NCBI GenBank assembly: GCA_037039685.1
Contig: JAWNGF010000002.1
Coordinates: forward strand, 5,704,001-5,768,000
From: Ceratobasidium sp. AG-K
Taxonomy: Eukaryota > Basidiomycota > Agaricomycetes > Cantharellales > Ceratobasidiaceae
DNA: 64,000 nucleotides
Reading direction: 5' to 3'
Shown here piece after piece: positions 29,289 to 40,700 of the stretch. A program made the translations under genes and the position numbers. Each line of letters opens with the position of its first letter. The first letter of the stretch is position 1. The notes under the pieces are model-generated. The model was not told where the DNA came from, searched no databases, and worked only from the letters and a program-made list of their open reading frames with translations.

Positions 29289-32200
29289 GTGTGTGGAGAG
29301 ACCAGAAAACCGGCAACAGAAACAATGTACTTTAGAGCGACAAATGAATCTACCATTGTTTATGCAAACGTTGCCGGAATCACAGAACCCATCCCAACTC
29401 TCATTGATTCTGGAGCATCAAAGAACTTCTTGGACATCTCGTGGGCTCGATCCAACAACATTCCACTCATGGAACTTTCCACTCCCAGAAAAGTAATTGG
29501 TATCCAGGGGAAGGAACTCTCTCACCAAATACGCTTCAAAGCTAAGCTGGAACTAGAAGTAGAAGGAAGAACCTTCAAACAAATCTTCTTTGCTATGCCT
29601 ACTGGAGAAACTAAGCTTATCCTGGGATTGGAATGGCTAGAGGAATCAAACCCTGTCATCGATTGGAAAACGAAGCACATATCATGGCGATCAGAACCCA
29701 TTCAAGCAAGGACAGCCTCAATAGACGACCTACCCGAAGAATTCAAGGAATTTGCCGATGTCTTCAGTGAAGAGAAATTCAAAAGAATCCCAGATCATCG
29801 TCCATACGACTGCGCCATTGACTTCAAGGAAGGAGTGGAACTTCCAAAACCAGCCAGACCAATCCCGCTCTCTCCAGCAGAATCAATTGCACTAAGAGAA
29901 TACCTGGATGAAGAAATCGCAGCAGGAAAGATCCGACCAAGCAAATCACCCATTGCATCACCTTGTTTCTTTGTCAAAAAACCGGTCGATCCAAAAAATC
30001 CAGGGGCGGTTTGCCAACTACGACTTGTTCAAGACCTCAGAGGAGTAAACGCCATTACAAAGGAGGACAGATTCCCAATGCCCCTAATGGAAGACCTCCT
30101 GGATAAAATCAAGGACGCGAAAATTTTCTCCAAAATCGATCTACGCATGGGTTTCAACAATATCAGAATTAGGGAAGGCGACAAATGGAAGACAGCTTTC
30201 AGAACAAAAGAAGGACTCTTCGAATACGTCGTCATGCCTTTTGGACTAAAAAACGCGCCCGCCATTTTCCAAAGATATATGAATCACATTTTCCATGATC
30301 TTATCGACGTATGTGTCATTGTATACATTGACGACATCCTAGTCTTCTCTAAGGACAGAAGCCAACACACCGTGGATGTCAGAAAAGTACTAAAGATCTT
30401 ACTGGAGGAAAATCTTTTTGCAAAGCTCCCAAAGTGCGAATTCTTTGTCACCAAATTAACATATACTGGACTTGGAATCAGCGATTTGGGCATCTCAATG
30501 GAGGAAGAAAAGGTCAAGGCAATAAAGGAGTGGAAGGAGCCAAGGACAGTCAAGCAGGTCCAAGCTTTCCTAGGGTTCGCAAACTTCTACCGAAGATTCG
30601 TACCGAATTTCAGCCGATTAGCAAAACCCCTGACAACCTTGACAAGAAAGGAGAACAAATGGGAATGGGGAAACGATCAGCAGGAAGCATTTGAAGCCCT
30701 AAAAGCGGAAATCAGCAAGGAACCCACTCTACGCCATCCGAACCCTGACAAACCCTTCTTCTTGGAAACAGACGCAAGTGGAGTAGCAATGGGAGCAATC
30801 CTGTCGCAGAGGCAAGATGATGGCTACCTGCACCCTATTGCTTTTCTCTCAAAATCTTTCAACGAGGCTCAACTCAACTACGACGTCCACGATAAGGAAC
30901 TTATGGCAATTATAGAATCTTTGACACACTGGAGGCTATATCTCGAAGGAACAAAGGACCCTATCACCATCTACACCGATCATAGGAACCTACAGTTCTG
31001 GAAGGAAGCAAGAACATTTAACCGTCGACACGCAAGATGGCATCAATTGCTTGCTTCCTACAACTTTGACATCATATACCGCCCTGGAATCCTGTCTTCT
31101 AAACCAGACCTATTATCAAGACGATCAGACCATGAAGATACCCCCACGCCTGAACAAGTTATGATAGCTGTTGAAAGATTCAAGGGATTTATGGGACGAG
31201 TAGACACAGACATCATAGAAACTATCAAGGAGGCTCAGGAAACAGACGAAGGGTTAACACAAATCAAAGAAATCTGCAAATCGAGGGAAACGCTACCAAA
31301 GGCCCTACAACACAGTGCAAAAGATTATGATTTCAAGGAAGGACTATTATGGTTCAAGGGAAGGATTTACGTGCCGGAAGATAAGGAATCCAGGCTGGCC
31401 ATCATGCGAGTTCACCACGACTCAAAAATCGCAGGGCATCAAGGACAGGCTAGAACGATGGAACTAATATCAAGAAGATACTTCTGGCCAGGGATGAAGC
31501 AAAGCATAAACAGATATGTGGAATCCTGCGAGACCTGCCAACGGACAAAGGGATCTAAGTCAATAGTCCCGATCAAGCCCCTGGAGATTCCAAAAGGACC
31601 GTGGGAAGACATAGCGTTCGACTTCGTAGTGAAGTTACCCAGATCCAGAGGATCAGATAGCATCTTAGTAGTGGTGGACGATTCTCAAGAATGGCACACT
31701 TCATACCTTGCAAAGAATCTCACACGGCAAGCGACCTTGCGAATCTTTTCGTCACAAATGTTTGGAAACTGCATGGGTTTCCAAAGAGCACAATCTCAGA
31801 CCGAGGAACTACTTTCAATTCCAAACTTATGAAAGCCATTTACGAGAAGATTGGAACTAGCCCGGGTTTCAGTACCGCCTACCACCCCCAAACAGATGGA
31901 ATAACGGAGAGAATCAATCAATGGATGGAAGGCTGGCTACGATCGTTCGTCAACTACCAGCAGGATGATTGGGCGGACTTGTTACCAATTGCGGAGTTCA
32001 GCTATAACCTACAGAAGCACCGCGTAACAGGTAGTTCCCCTTTCGAAATTGTCTACGGGAGGGAACCACTGTGGAACATCTCAGCAGAAGAATCAGCGGT
32101 TCCAGAGGCAAACAACATCACAGGAAAATGGCGTAAAATCCGCGACGAAGCAATTGCATCAATGGAAACCCAAAGACTCCCGGAAGAAGAGCCAAAAAAC

Positions 32201-33202
32201 AAGTACCAAGAAGGAGATCTAGTATGGCTGCTTGGAAAGAACATTCAAACAAAAAGACCATCCAAGAAACTAGATAACAAGAAGCATGGGCCATTCGTTG
32301 TGAAGGGAAAAATAGGGTCACACGCTTATGAGCTCACCTTGCCGGCAACAATGAGGGTGCACCCTGTTTTCCACATTGATTTGCTCAGCCCTTACAAAGA
32401 AGACACAGAATTCAGCCGTAACCAACCCCGACCACCACCGATCATAACAGAAGAAGGAGAAGAAGAGTACGAGGTAGAGAAAATTTTGGACTGGAAAGAG
32501 ACAAAGGACGGTCTTTTCTACAGGGTCAGATGGAAGGGTTATGGAAGTGAAGAAGACACAGAACAAAGGGCGGAAGATTTTGGTCACCTTTCAAAGATCA
32601 TCAAAGACCTTCTACGCCGACACCCCGAGGCTCCCACGCCATCTAACTACGCTCCAGGAAAGATAAAAGGGAGGGAGGGAACAACCGGCAGCAACATCTG
32701 CAAAACCTGCCACTATTCCAAAAAACACTTCCAACTCAACGCTCTAAATCTCTTCTGCACTCCACAATGCCTGCCGTTACCCGTGCCACCATCTCGAACA
32801 ACCTCGTCCGCGTCCTCGAAGGACCTGCCTTTGCCACGGCAAGGATCCTCGACTCCGGAGCGGCCCTCTATGTCTTCAAGAGGTCGCAACAAGGTTCTGG
32901 AAGAATGCACTTCAGGGCCTCGGACAATATCCTCCACTCAGACCTGGGGGAATTCCAGTGGGTTGGGAAAAAATGGCCGACACGTATGCAGCTCCTACGA
33001 AAGGACATCTTTGTCTGTCGAGGGTGCGCCGCTTTCCAAGTCTCGGAGGTCGTCCTCCTCTCCACCCACATGCTCGGAGTGGTCGAATGGGGACAAGAAG
33101 GAGCGTACTCGAGCGAGTGGGTACCAGGTTACGATGGAAGGCAGCCAACGCTCCGACCTAGATGGAACGATGCCTGGGACGCCAACTACGAAAAGGACCT
33201 GA
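29289..33202 (+). pseudogene. Pol of B2, frameshifted in the integrase core
   Basis: Same domain order as B1 pol. Compared with B1, one C is missing next to 31679, inside the integrase motif VVVDRFSRMAH, so the first frame runs off to a stop at 31832 while the remaining integrase, chromodomain-like end and Ser/Pro-rich tail continue in the next frame from about 31691 to 33202. The lesion removes the DDE catalytic core from the translated product. Protease, RT (VYIDDILVFSK) and RNase H remain intact. Confidence 0.93.
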
Positions 33203-33531
33203 GCGACTGGAGGATGGAGAGGGGCAGATACCAGAAGGAAAAGATCGAATGGGAACCCTACTGGTGGAGGAAGGAGGAGACTGACGTATCGGCATGGAAG
33301 GAGACAGAGCCCGATGTGCGACAGTGGGATGAGGAGTTTGTGGAGGCCCAGGAGAGGGTTTTGGACTGGTCCAAGGCGGACTGGACGAAGGAAGAGACTT
33401 GGGAGGAATGGGAGAAGTTCTTGGACAAACCGGGAAATACCGTTTTCAATCCCATCGACCTGACCTTGGAGGAGGAGGAGGGGTTGGAGGAGTATATGCT
33501 GAAGAAGGAAAAGGACTGTGCAGTGCAGTAG
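32767..33531 (+). CDS. Family B ORF3 in B2, 254 aa, unknown function
   Basis: Same length and start as the B1 copy; differs at only a few residues (for example M to T in the QPxLRP stretch, S to L and E to K near residue 223-225). No stop or frameshift, although pol in this copy is broken. Overlaps the pol tail by 436 nt and ends 42 nt before the 3' LTR, just upstream of the polypurine tract. No homolog recognised; Trp/Glu-rich, probably soluble. Confidence 0.6.
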   Translation: MPAVTRATISNNLVRVLEGPAFATARILDSGAALYVFKRSQQGSGRMHFRASDNILHSDLGEFQWVGKKWPTRMQLLRKDIFVCRGCAAFQVSEVVLLSTHMLGVVEWGQEGAYSSEWVPGYDGRQPTLRPRWNDAWDANYEKDLSDWRMERGRYQKEKIEWEPYWWRKEETDVSAWKETEPDVRQWDEEFVEAQERVLDWSKADWTKEETWEEWEKFLDKPGNTVFNPIDLTLEEEEGLEEYMLKKEKDCAVQ

Positions 33532-33573
33532 AGTCCGTTCAGGTCCCCCAAACGGACTCTTAGGGGGGAGTAA

Positions 33574-34029
33574 TGTCGTGAGCTAGCTCACTCCATCGGA
33601 CTCGTCCGTCGTCTCGCCCACCTGTCTCTTTCTTTACTTTACGTTCCCGTTCCCGTTTGCTGCGTTGCCACCTTCTTGTGGTTATTCTGTTACACTATGT
33701 AACGCGGCTGTGCTTTGTACGAGTCATGTCTGTTCATACAGCATGACTCACATGGACACTCCTGACTGGTAGACTGTATGACTCATGTGGCTGCGCCTTG
33801 TATGACTCGGCCACTTCTTGAATATATATAGAGGACCAACAAGCCTGGTAACCCTAGCTTGTTTTGTCTCGTCAAAACATCCCCTCTGAGTGACACTTAG
33901 AACCACCCCTACCCTCAAGAGCCTACAGACACTTAAGTGTGTTGCGGTCCAAGAGGTCATTTAGGTCTTAGTGCCGTCCACTCTCCATTGCAGCTTGTCC
34001 CATAGCCACTAAAGAAGAAGCTTACGACA
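33574..34029 (+). repeat. 3' LTR of B2
   Basis: 456 bp, preceded by the polypurine tract TTAGGGGGGAG. It differs from the 5' LTR at several positions, mostly C/T or G/A. Confidence 0.94.
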
Positions 34030-35141
34030 GTTTCCAAAAGTGGAAATCAGGAATTTTGAACACCTTGGCACGGCTGGAGGTCTTATTTTGGAAGGATGGA
34101 ATTTTAAGTTCAAGGGTTGAAGTATTCCACCCAGCAGATAATCCCGATGAGCCCTTTGCCCCAAGTTGTTTGTCAAGGTCCGGCCAGACAATACCTTGTA
34201 TGTCCTCTATCTTGAACTGAGGGTCAAGTAATACCTTGTTAACAAGTGAGTCACAGCTCTTGTTTGTCTTGTGGCCTCCTTCAACCCAATGCCAATGCTG
34301 CATCAGTAACACTGATATGTTTGGGCATGGCCAAATTACCGCACAAATATCCAAATTCAAAGCAGGTATGGGTTTGGATGTTTCATATGCCTTGTTGGAG
34401 TAGTTGACTAATTCACAGGACTGGTTGGGTATTGTGTGCGGCTGTTGTGCATAGCGTCGGAACACTCCAAATGCATTTGGAAGAGTCTCAAAAATGCTGT
34501 TAGAGCTATCCATCTCAAAGTTTGTTGATTCTGCAGCAACTGGTGGTTGTGGGAGCATATCAATGCTCCCCTGGTTTGTGGCTATGCCTTGTTGGGGGAG
34601 ATTCCTTGCTCAATATGTCCTGTAAATACAGCCACAACAATTGTAATGAATGGCAGGTGGGAACAGGTGTCAACATTGACATACCACTGTGGTAGATCAC
34701 TTGGGTATGTGTCACACTCAAGCAGCCATGCACTGCCAACATTGGGGATGCTGCCTTCCTAACACACTTTAAAGTCAAATCTTGACCATTCATGGAGAAG
34801 TGGACCAACCAAAGTGGACTGACTGCTGGAATCCTTGGATTTGCTATTGTCATCCTTGGACACCTCATTCCCTTGTGCACTTGATATCCCAAATACTCGG
34901 GTCCGTTTAGCACAGTGAGTATGTTGAATACTTGCAATTATATGTCTACGAGACTCCCAAATATGGTGACATGAATTGGAATGAATGGATAATGCACGCT
35001 TGTTAGCTGCAACATAGTTGCAGTGCTCACTCTTGCACACATATTGAGTGCTTGAAAATGCTTGTTTATAACCTGACATGGGAGCCAGATCCAGCTGGCA
35101 GCACTGTCAAAGGGCAACAGGTGGTGACTGAGGGGCAGCAC
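34030..35141 (-). pseudogene. Plavaka transposase, N-terminal part
   Basis: Minus-strand frames 34022-34558, 34560-34937 and 34759-35141 carry the N-terminal parts of a Plavaka-type protein: a C2H2-like segment (CKSEHCNYVAANKRALSIHSNSCHH, about 34960-35050) and the NAFGVFRRYAQQP motif near 34440-34480. Frames change between blocks, from introns or decay. It joins the block ending at 26799 once B2 and one GTTTC are removed. Confidence 0.65.
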
Positions 35142-35382
35142 AAGCGCTTGGGCGCACGGAGACAGCTTCTGGAATACTTTGCAAGAACAAGGTCATGTTG
35201 CAAGTGTTTGTTCAAGTCAACAACGGCCTAAGGTCCTGAGATGCATAAATACCCTCAAGGGAGGTGACTTTACCCGCTGTCCTACCTCACACCTGTCTAT
35301 CCGTTGCTAATGCCTGCTGTTCGCACTGATGACGCTGCACGACCTGCTCAAGCAGCTCATAATGCAACAGGTGCAGGACCAA
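35142..35382. other. Spacer between Plavaka remnant and a solo LTR
   Basis: No coding sequence recognised. Probably the outer, non-coding end of the Plavaka element; terminal repeats were not identified. Confidence 0.35.
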
Positions 35383-35828
35383 TGTCACAACCCTAGCCAA
35401 GACTGACAAGGGGACAAGGCCCAGGCAGTGAGGATGGAGAATGAGACGACGTCAAGAGTCAAATGTATGGCACTAAGGCCTGAGAGGGTCACGCAATGAG
35501 TGATGGGGAAACAACAAGAGAACAAGTCTTGTGGAAACAAGACTTGTGCCACAGGTATATATACTATCTAGTGTGGCTATGTACAATAGATAGAAAGCGA
35601 CAAAGGAGAGAGAAAAGAGAAAAGGCAAGAGTCCAAGAGAAGCATAGGACAGACAAAGGAAGCGTGGTAAGTCCATGGAGAGCAAGACCAAGAGAAAACA
35701 TGCCAGGCAGGCATGTCCTGCAACCATGGCTTACAGAAGCGCAACTATATGCGTGAAGGCGAGCAGAAAAAGACCAAGCACAAGATAAACAGGACAACAT
35801 AAAGGCACAAGAAGAAAAGGTTGTGACA
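35383..35828. repeat. Solo LTR of a third retrotransposon family (family D)
   Basis: 446 bp with perfect 10-bp inverted termini TGTCACAACC...GGTTGTGACA and flanking 5-bp duplications ACCAA (35378-35382 and 35829-35833). A TATA-like run (ggtatatatact) lies inside near 35551. No internal region is attached, as expected after LTR-LTR recombination. Orientation cannot be decided because both termini read the same. Confidence 0.8.
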
Positions 35829-35910
35829 ACCAACTTGTAGGAAGAAGTGGACAACAAAAAAGTGTGTATGCTGTGGGTGGTTGCAGTTATTGTGAGGTCC
35901 CCTAACCCTT

Positions 35911-36786
35911 TGTCATGAGCTGACTAAGCTCAGACATTTTATTCTGATTTTATATCTTTTTTTCCGAACACTTTCCTTTTTTGGTACAAATGTCCTCTGG
36001 CGCTTAACTTGTATCATGTGATGCATTTGTCTTTTCATTTGATATTGGTGTTGCTTCCGGAACTTCCAGAATGTTGAGTCATACCTCTTATCTCGCTTAT
36101 CATTGGTTGTACTCGGCTTTCTCACACTGATAGATGATGACATGGCACTGATCCCTCATGTATATAAACCCAGAGGTCAAGCCAGTTAACGACAAGGCTT
36201 GACCTCCTCTCCACTAGGACTTGTTCAATCAATCCTCTTAACTATTGCTACTCCTTGGGTTCTAAGACTTGTCTAAGTGTTGTGAGCCAACTCACTCCAT
36301 CGGACTTGCCTGTTGTCTTGCCCGCCTGTCTTCTCCTTTGCATTGTGTGTCTGTTTCCGTTTGCTGCGTTGCCACCTTCTTGTGGTTGTTTGTGTTACAC
36401 TGTGTAACGCGGCTGTGCTTTGTATGAGTCATGTCTGTTCATACAGCATGACTCACATGGACACTCCTGGTTGGTTGTTTTGTGTGACTTGTGTGGCTGC
36501 GCCTTGTATGACTCGGCCACTTCTTGAATATATATAGAGGACCAACAAGCCTGGTAACCCAAGCTTGTTTTGTCTTGTCTAACATCCCCTTTGAGTGACA
36601 CTTTGAACCACCCCTACCCTCAAGAGCCTACAGACACTTAAGTGTGTTGCAGTTCAAGAGGTCACTTAGGTCTTAGTGCCGTCCACTCTCCATTGCGGCT
36701 TGTCTCATAGCCACTAAAGAAGAAGCTTACGACACTAAGTCAAACCCCTTAACCTTTTATACACCTAATTGATCCAAGTCGGGACA
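35911..36786 (+). repeat. 5' LTR of A2, interrupted by a solo B LTR
   Basis: TGTCATGAGC at 35911; the LTR breaks at 36277 for the nested insertion and resumes at 36740, ending GGGACA at 36786. The PBS AGGTCAAGCC follows at 36789-36798. Confidence 0.92.
36278..36734 (+). repeat. Solo LTR of family B nested in the A2 LTR
   Basis: 457 bp, TGTTGTGAGC...GCTTACGACA, flanked by perfect 5-bp duplications CTAAG (36273-36277 and 36735-36739). It is more diverged from the B1/B2 LTRs than they are from each other, so it is an older insertion whose internal part was lost by LTR recombination. Confidence 0.93.
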
Positions 36787-37429
36787 TTAGGTCAAGCCCT
36801 TCTAGCATCAGCCTTAAGCCCCTGCTCTTCCACCAAGTAGATAGAACGTACATGGGAAAACGGGCATAGTACAACAGACGACAAGCTATACTTGATATAG
36901 ACCAGTAGTCCCACGTTGCTATACGCCATCAGTGAACCCAATCATTATCCTCTTTTGGGTCATAGCGGCTTTAGTCAGCTAAATACACCCTTACTCTGTC
37001 ATACACTGTCACTATCACGCCCACCCAAGGCTGTTGATAATTGATAAGATCAGATAAGGAGTATATAAAGCAAAAGCTTAGCATCTAGCACCCTTCACAT
37101 CCAAATCAACATCTTGAGGAAGCCAGATCCTCTCAAGTCAACCTGGAAAGTGGTCGGAGCACCACTCAAGTTAACACTCACATCCATCAAGAACCACATC
37201 AACTCATCGTTTCCATCAGTACACACTAAAAAAGGATTAATTAGTAACTAACTAATTAACCTTGAAAGTGTTCCCCGCATTTTTTAGCCTCTGCAAAGCA
37301 GTCTTTAGACTAAAAGATTTTGTACTTGATCTAGACACTAAAGTCAACAAATTAAACAGTCAAATTGAAGTACTAGAAGAAGATCAAGTTGAACAAGCAG
37401 AGGACCTAAGGGTCAAACGTACCAGGAAC
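36787..37429 (+). other. A2 leader with primer site and start of ORF-a
   Basis: Holds the self-complementary primer-binding site (36789-36798), about 470 nt of non-coding leader, and from 37262 the first ~56 codons of the methionine-poor coiled-coil ORF-a. Target of the Copia insertion, whose duplication GGAAC occupies 37425-37429. Confidence 0.8.
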
Positions 37430-37685
37430 TGTTGTAACTTGGTAATCATACACGTACTTACATGCGTGTCATCTGCGTGTTTCCGAGCTCGTATCTCATT
37501 TGTGTGTTGTACATTCGTGTCAACACGTATTTCTGTCGTATATACATAGTATCTTTAGCGCGTATAAATAGAGGCTGTATAAACGTTGTATATACATCGA
37601 TTCAGTCGTATACATTCGTCTTCCGCTGCTCTCCATCCGCTAAGACCGCTTTGAGTGTTGAGACGTTCTTGAGTGATCCTCAACA
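37430..37685 (+). repeat. 5' LTR of Copia C
   Basis: TGTTGTAACT to CCTCAACA, 256 bp, with a TATA-like cgtataaatag at about 37560. The two differences from the 3' LTR are both TTG here against TCG there. Confidence 0.94.
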
Positions 37686-37697
37686 GGTTATGAGCCC
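37686..37697 (+). other. Copia C primer-binding site (initiator tRNA-Met, internal)
   Basis: GGTTATGAGCCC directly follows the LTR. Its reverse complement GGGCTCATAACC is the anticodon arm of eukaryotic initiator tRNA-Met, including the CAT anticodon. This is the half-tRNA priming used by Drosophila copia rather than priming from the tRNA 3' end. Confidence 0.75.
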
Positions 37698-37737
37698 TGA
37701 GCACTGTTAATTTCGACCCCGTTTAAACTCGCCCACT

Positions 37738-40700
37738 GTGTCTACATACTCTTCGGATAATCCCCAGCTCTCAACACCTGAGGGATCGCCACAATACAGG
37801 CCCGTACAAGTCTCACCCGAGCATACATCTTCCGACGAAGTCTCACTTGACTTACAACCCGAATTTGCTGATCCCGAACCGACCGGATTTATAAATACCG
37901 ACCAATACGCTGAAGCCGAATTCGAACTACCTGGATCCCCGGCATCCAATCCGACTTACCAACCACGTTACATTGAAGAGCTACATAACCAGCTCATAAA
38001 CTCGGCCCCGTTTAGTACCGAATATCATCGATTATTATCATTTCTTGCCGATTACGAAGCGCTTCTAGCGTTACATACACCCGACGAAGCCGCTGAACTT
38101 ACACGCGAGCTTATCCGAACAGCCGAACCCTATCTTTTCGAATTAGAACACGTCGGCTATCCATCACCACCTGTTACACCACAAATCCGATTTGTCACAT
38201 TCCATCCAGCTCCTCCTCATCCCAAAATGGCACAAGTCAATATATCTGACAACAACTTCAAGATCCCATTGCTCACTGGACGCGATAATTACCCAGTATG
38301 GAACGTACAAATGCAAGATATGCTAATCGAAACCGACCTATGGGAATATGTGAATGGAAATAACTCCACACGACTTGTTGTTCGAGCAGCAGTACCTGAA
38401 CAACAAGATACAAACGGCAATGTAATAGCTGCAGCCATAACCGAAATTACACAACAAACAGTCAACGAATGGGAAAAGAACAATTGGAAGGCACTTGGAG
38501 TTATCAGACGACGCATAGAATCAGCCCCAATGGTCCATGTAGCAAGACTTGACACCGCATCAGCAGTCTGGGCCCGTTTAAGACAAGTTTACCAAAACAT
38601 TGGTACTGCGGCCATGACTCTACTCCGAAACCAATTTACCGGATTACGTATGTCAGAAGGCGATGATCTTGAGGAACACATTAAGAAACTAAGGTCGACA
38701 TTCGATAAACTCAATACCGCCTTACTTGCTGAAAACTCAAACCCAATTATCGAACTTGAGTTCATTCGACAACTCCTTGCATCCTTACCCGAATCCTGGC
38801 AATACTTAGTTGCTGTCATTGATCAAACACCCTCATCAACCGATCCTGAAGGCATCCAGATCTCAGCTGATGTCACGTCGCGTCTACTTGCTGAATTCCA
38901 CCGCCGTAAAGCCCAAAATAGCGAAAAAGTCTACTATATGCAACAAAATAACAACAATAGTCGCGGAAATCGCCAACCTCGAGCCACTGATAGACTCACT
39001 ATCACTTGCAACAATTGTGGCATTATTGGGCACATCAAACGTGATTGTCGCAAACCAGGAGGAGGAAATTACAAGCGCGGCAACAATAACAATAATCAAG
39101 GACGAAGCAACTATCGAGGTAACAACAACAACAGAGGACAAAATAACAACAACCGAGGAGGACGATCCAACAACAATGGCCAAGGAAGAAATAACAACAA
39201 TGAGCGACAAGGTAACAAGGAAAATCAAGGCGAACAAGCAAATTTTGCAAGTTCTGACAATACGGAAGTTGCTTTTGTCTTCACAACATCTCGACTTGCC
39301 AACCGATTTGAACGACAAGCTCAACCTCTCATTGCAAAGCAAGAAACTCACATTGAGGACCTTCCTGAGTCCATTAAACAGGAAATAATAGCAAAGTTCA
39401 ACCCAACAAATCTCTTTGGTCAAACTGAAACGCAATATAGCTTTGCTACTAATGATACCTGGATTATAGATTCCGGCGCTTCCTGTCACATCACCAATAG
39501 GCGAGAACATCTAACCAATTTCACTCCCATCAAATCAACAGTCATGGGAATTGGAGGCCAAGCTGAAATTTCAGGCCTTGGCACACTCACTCTCAACATT
39601 GGAATCACACTGCCCAAAATTAACAATAAACAACCACAATCCAAGGACGCATATAATGACCAAATTGAACTCAACAATGTTGCACTTGTCGAAAAATCAC
39701 CAGTAAACCTCATTTCCCTTTCTGCATGGACCGACACCTTTCCGTGGATGAAAATAGTCATTCAAGAAGACTGGATGTACTTTTATGAGGAAGATCACAT
39801 TGTAGCCGCAGCACAGAAACTAGGCGACCGCCAAACCGGTAACTCTTGGCACTTAATCGCCACAGTCAACAAATTCCAGAATGCATATACAGCACGATCA
39901 TTACAAGATTGGCACATTATACTCGGCCACACAGACCCACGCAACGTCATTCGCCTATCGGAAATATCTAAATCTTTATCCCTGACAAAACGCGAGACCA
40001 AAGACCCGCATTTTGACTGCATTGGATGTATCAAAGGCAAATCTACTGTCCGACATTTCGGAAATATGCCATCCAACAAATCTTTCAACATTGGCGATTT
40101 ATTTTACTCTGACGTATGGGGACCTGCGCGCACAGCATCCATTCAAGGATACCTCTATTACATCACGTTTACCGATGCAGCATCCCGCTTCACCTTCCTT
40201 TTCTTCATGAAACATAAGAATGAAGCAGTCGACAAGTTCATTAAACTAGGAAACATCATGCGCACCCAAAAAGGAGTCGAAATCAAACGCATACACTTTG
40301 ATAATGGAAAGGAACTAGTCAACAAACGTCTTGAAGACCACTGCGAAAAGACTGGCACTGAGATAACTACAACAGCACCTTATTCATCTCAACAAAACGG
40401 TGTTGCCGAGCGCAAAAATCGATCATTAACTGAACGAGGAAGATGCATGCTCCATGGCCAATCAAATACAAGCGATAAACCTTATCTTTGGTCAGAAGCT
40501 ATTGCATACGCATGCCTGATCAACAATAATATGCCTGCCAAAATAAATGGAGAATGGAAAATACCTCAAGTCCTAATGTTCGGTAACCCCCTTGATATGA
40601 AGTATTTTCAACTTTTTGGCACCACATGCCATGTATTACTTCAAAAGAAAGGCCAAGACAAAATGGCAGCCAAAACCCGAACCGCTATATTTACAGGACT

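Larger units (their letters stand above)
26800..34029 (+). mobile_element. Ty3/Gypsy element B2 (family B), complete but with a pol frameshift
   Basis: 7230 bp with 456-bp LTRs, flanked by GTTTC duplications (26795-26799, 34030-34034). Colinear and nearly identical to B1 but in the opposite orientation. Gag and ORF3 are open; pol has a single-base deletion near 31679. It interrupts the Plavaka transposase gene. Confidence 0.95.
23612..35141 (-). mobile_element. Plavaka-type (CACTA-like) DNA transposon remnant, split by element B2
   Basis: Two minus-strand coding blocks, 34030-35141 (N-terminal) and 23612-26799 (middle and C-terminal), together give the layout of agaricomycete Plavaka transposases. 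They are separated by B2, with GTTTC duplicated at the junction (26795-26799 and 34030-34034). Nonsense codons show it is inactive. The extent beyond the coding part is not defined because terminal repeats were not found. Confidence 0.75.

Noticed and set aside
35473..35857. Short ORFs of 84-97 codons on both strands at 35473-35857
   Set aside because: They lie in the solo LTR at 35383-35828 and have no recognisable motif.
38810..39388. Alternative frames over the Copia Asn-rich linker (192 and 208 codons)
   Set aside because: Low-complexity AAC repeats keep other frames open; gag-pol motifs lie in the 37738-43149 frame only.
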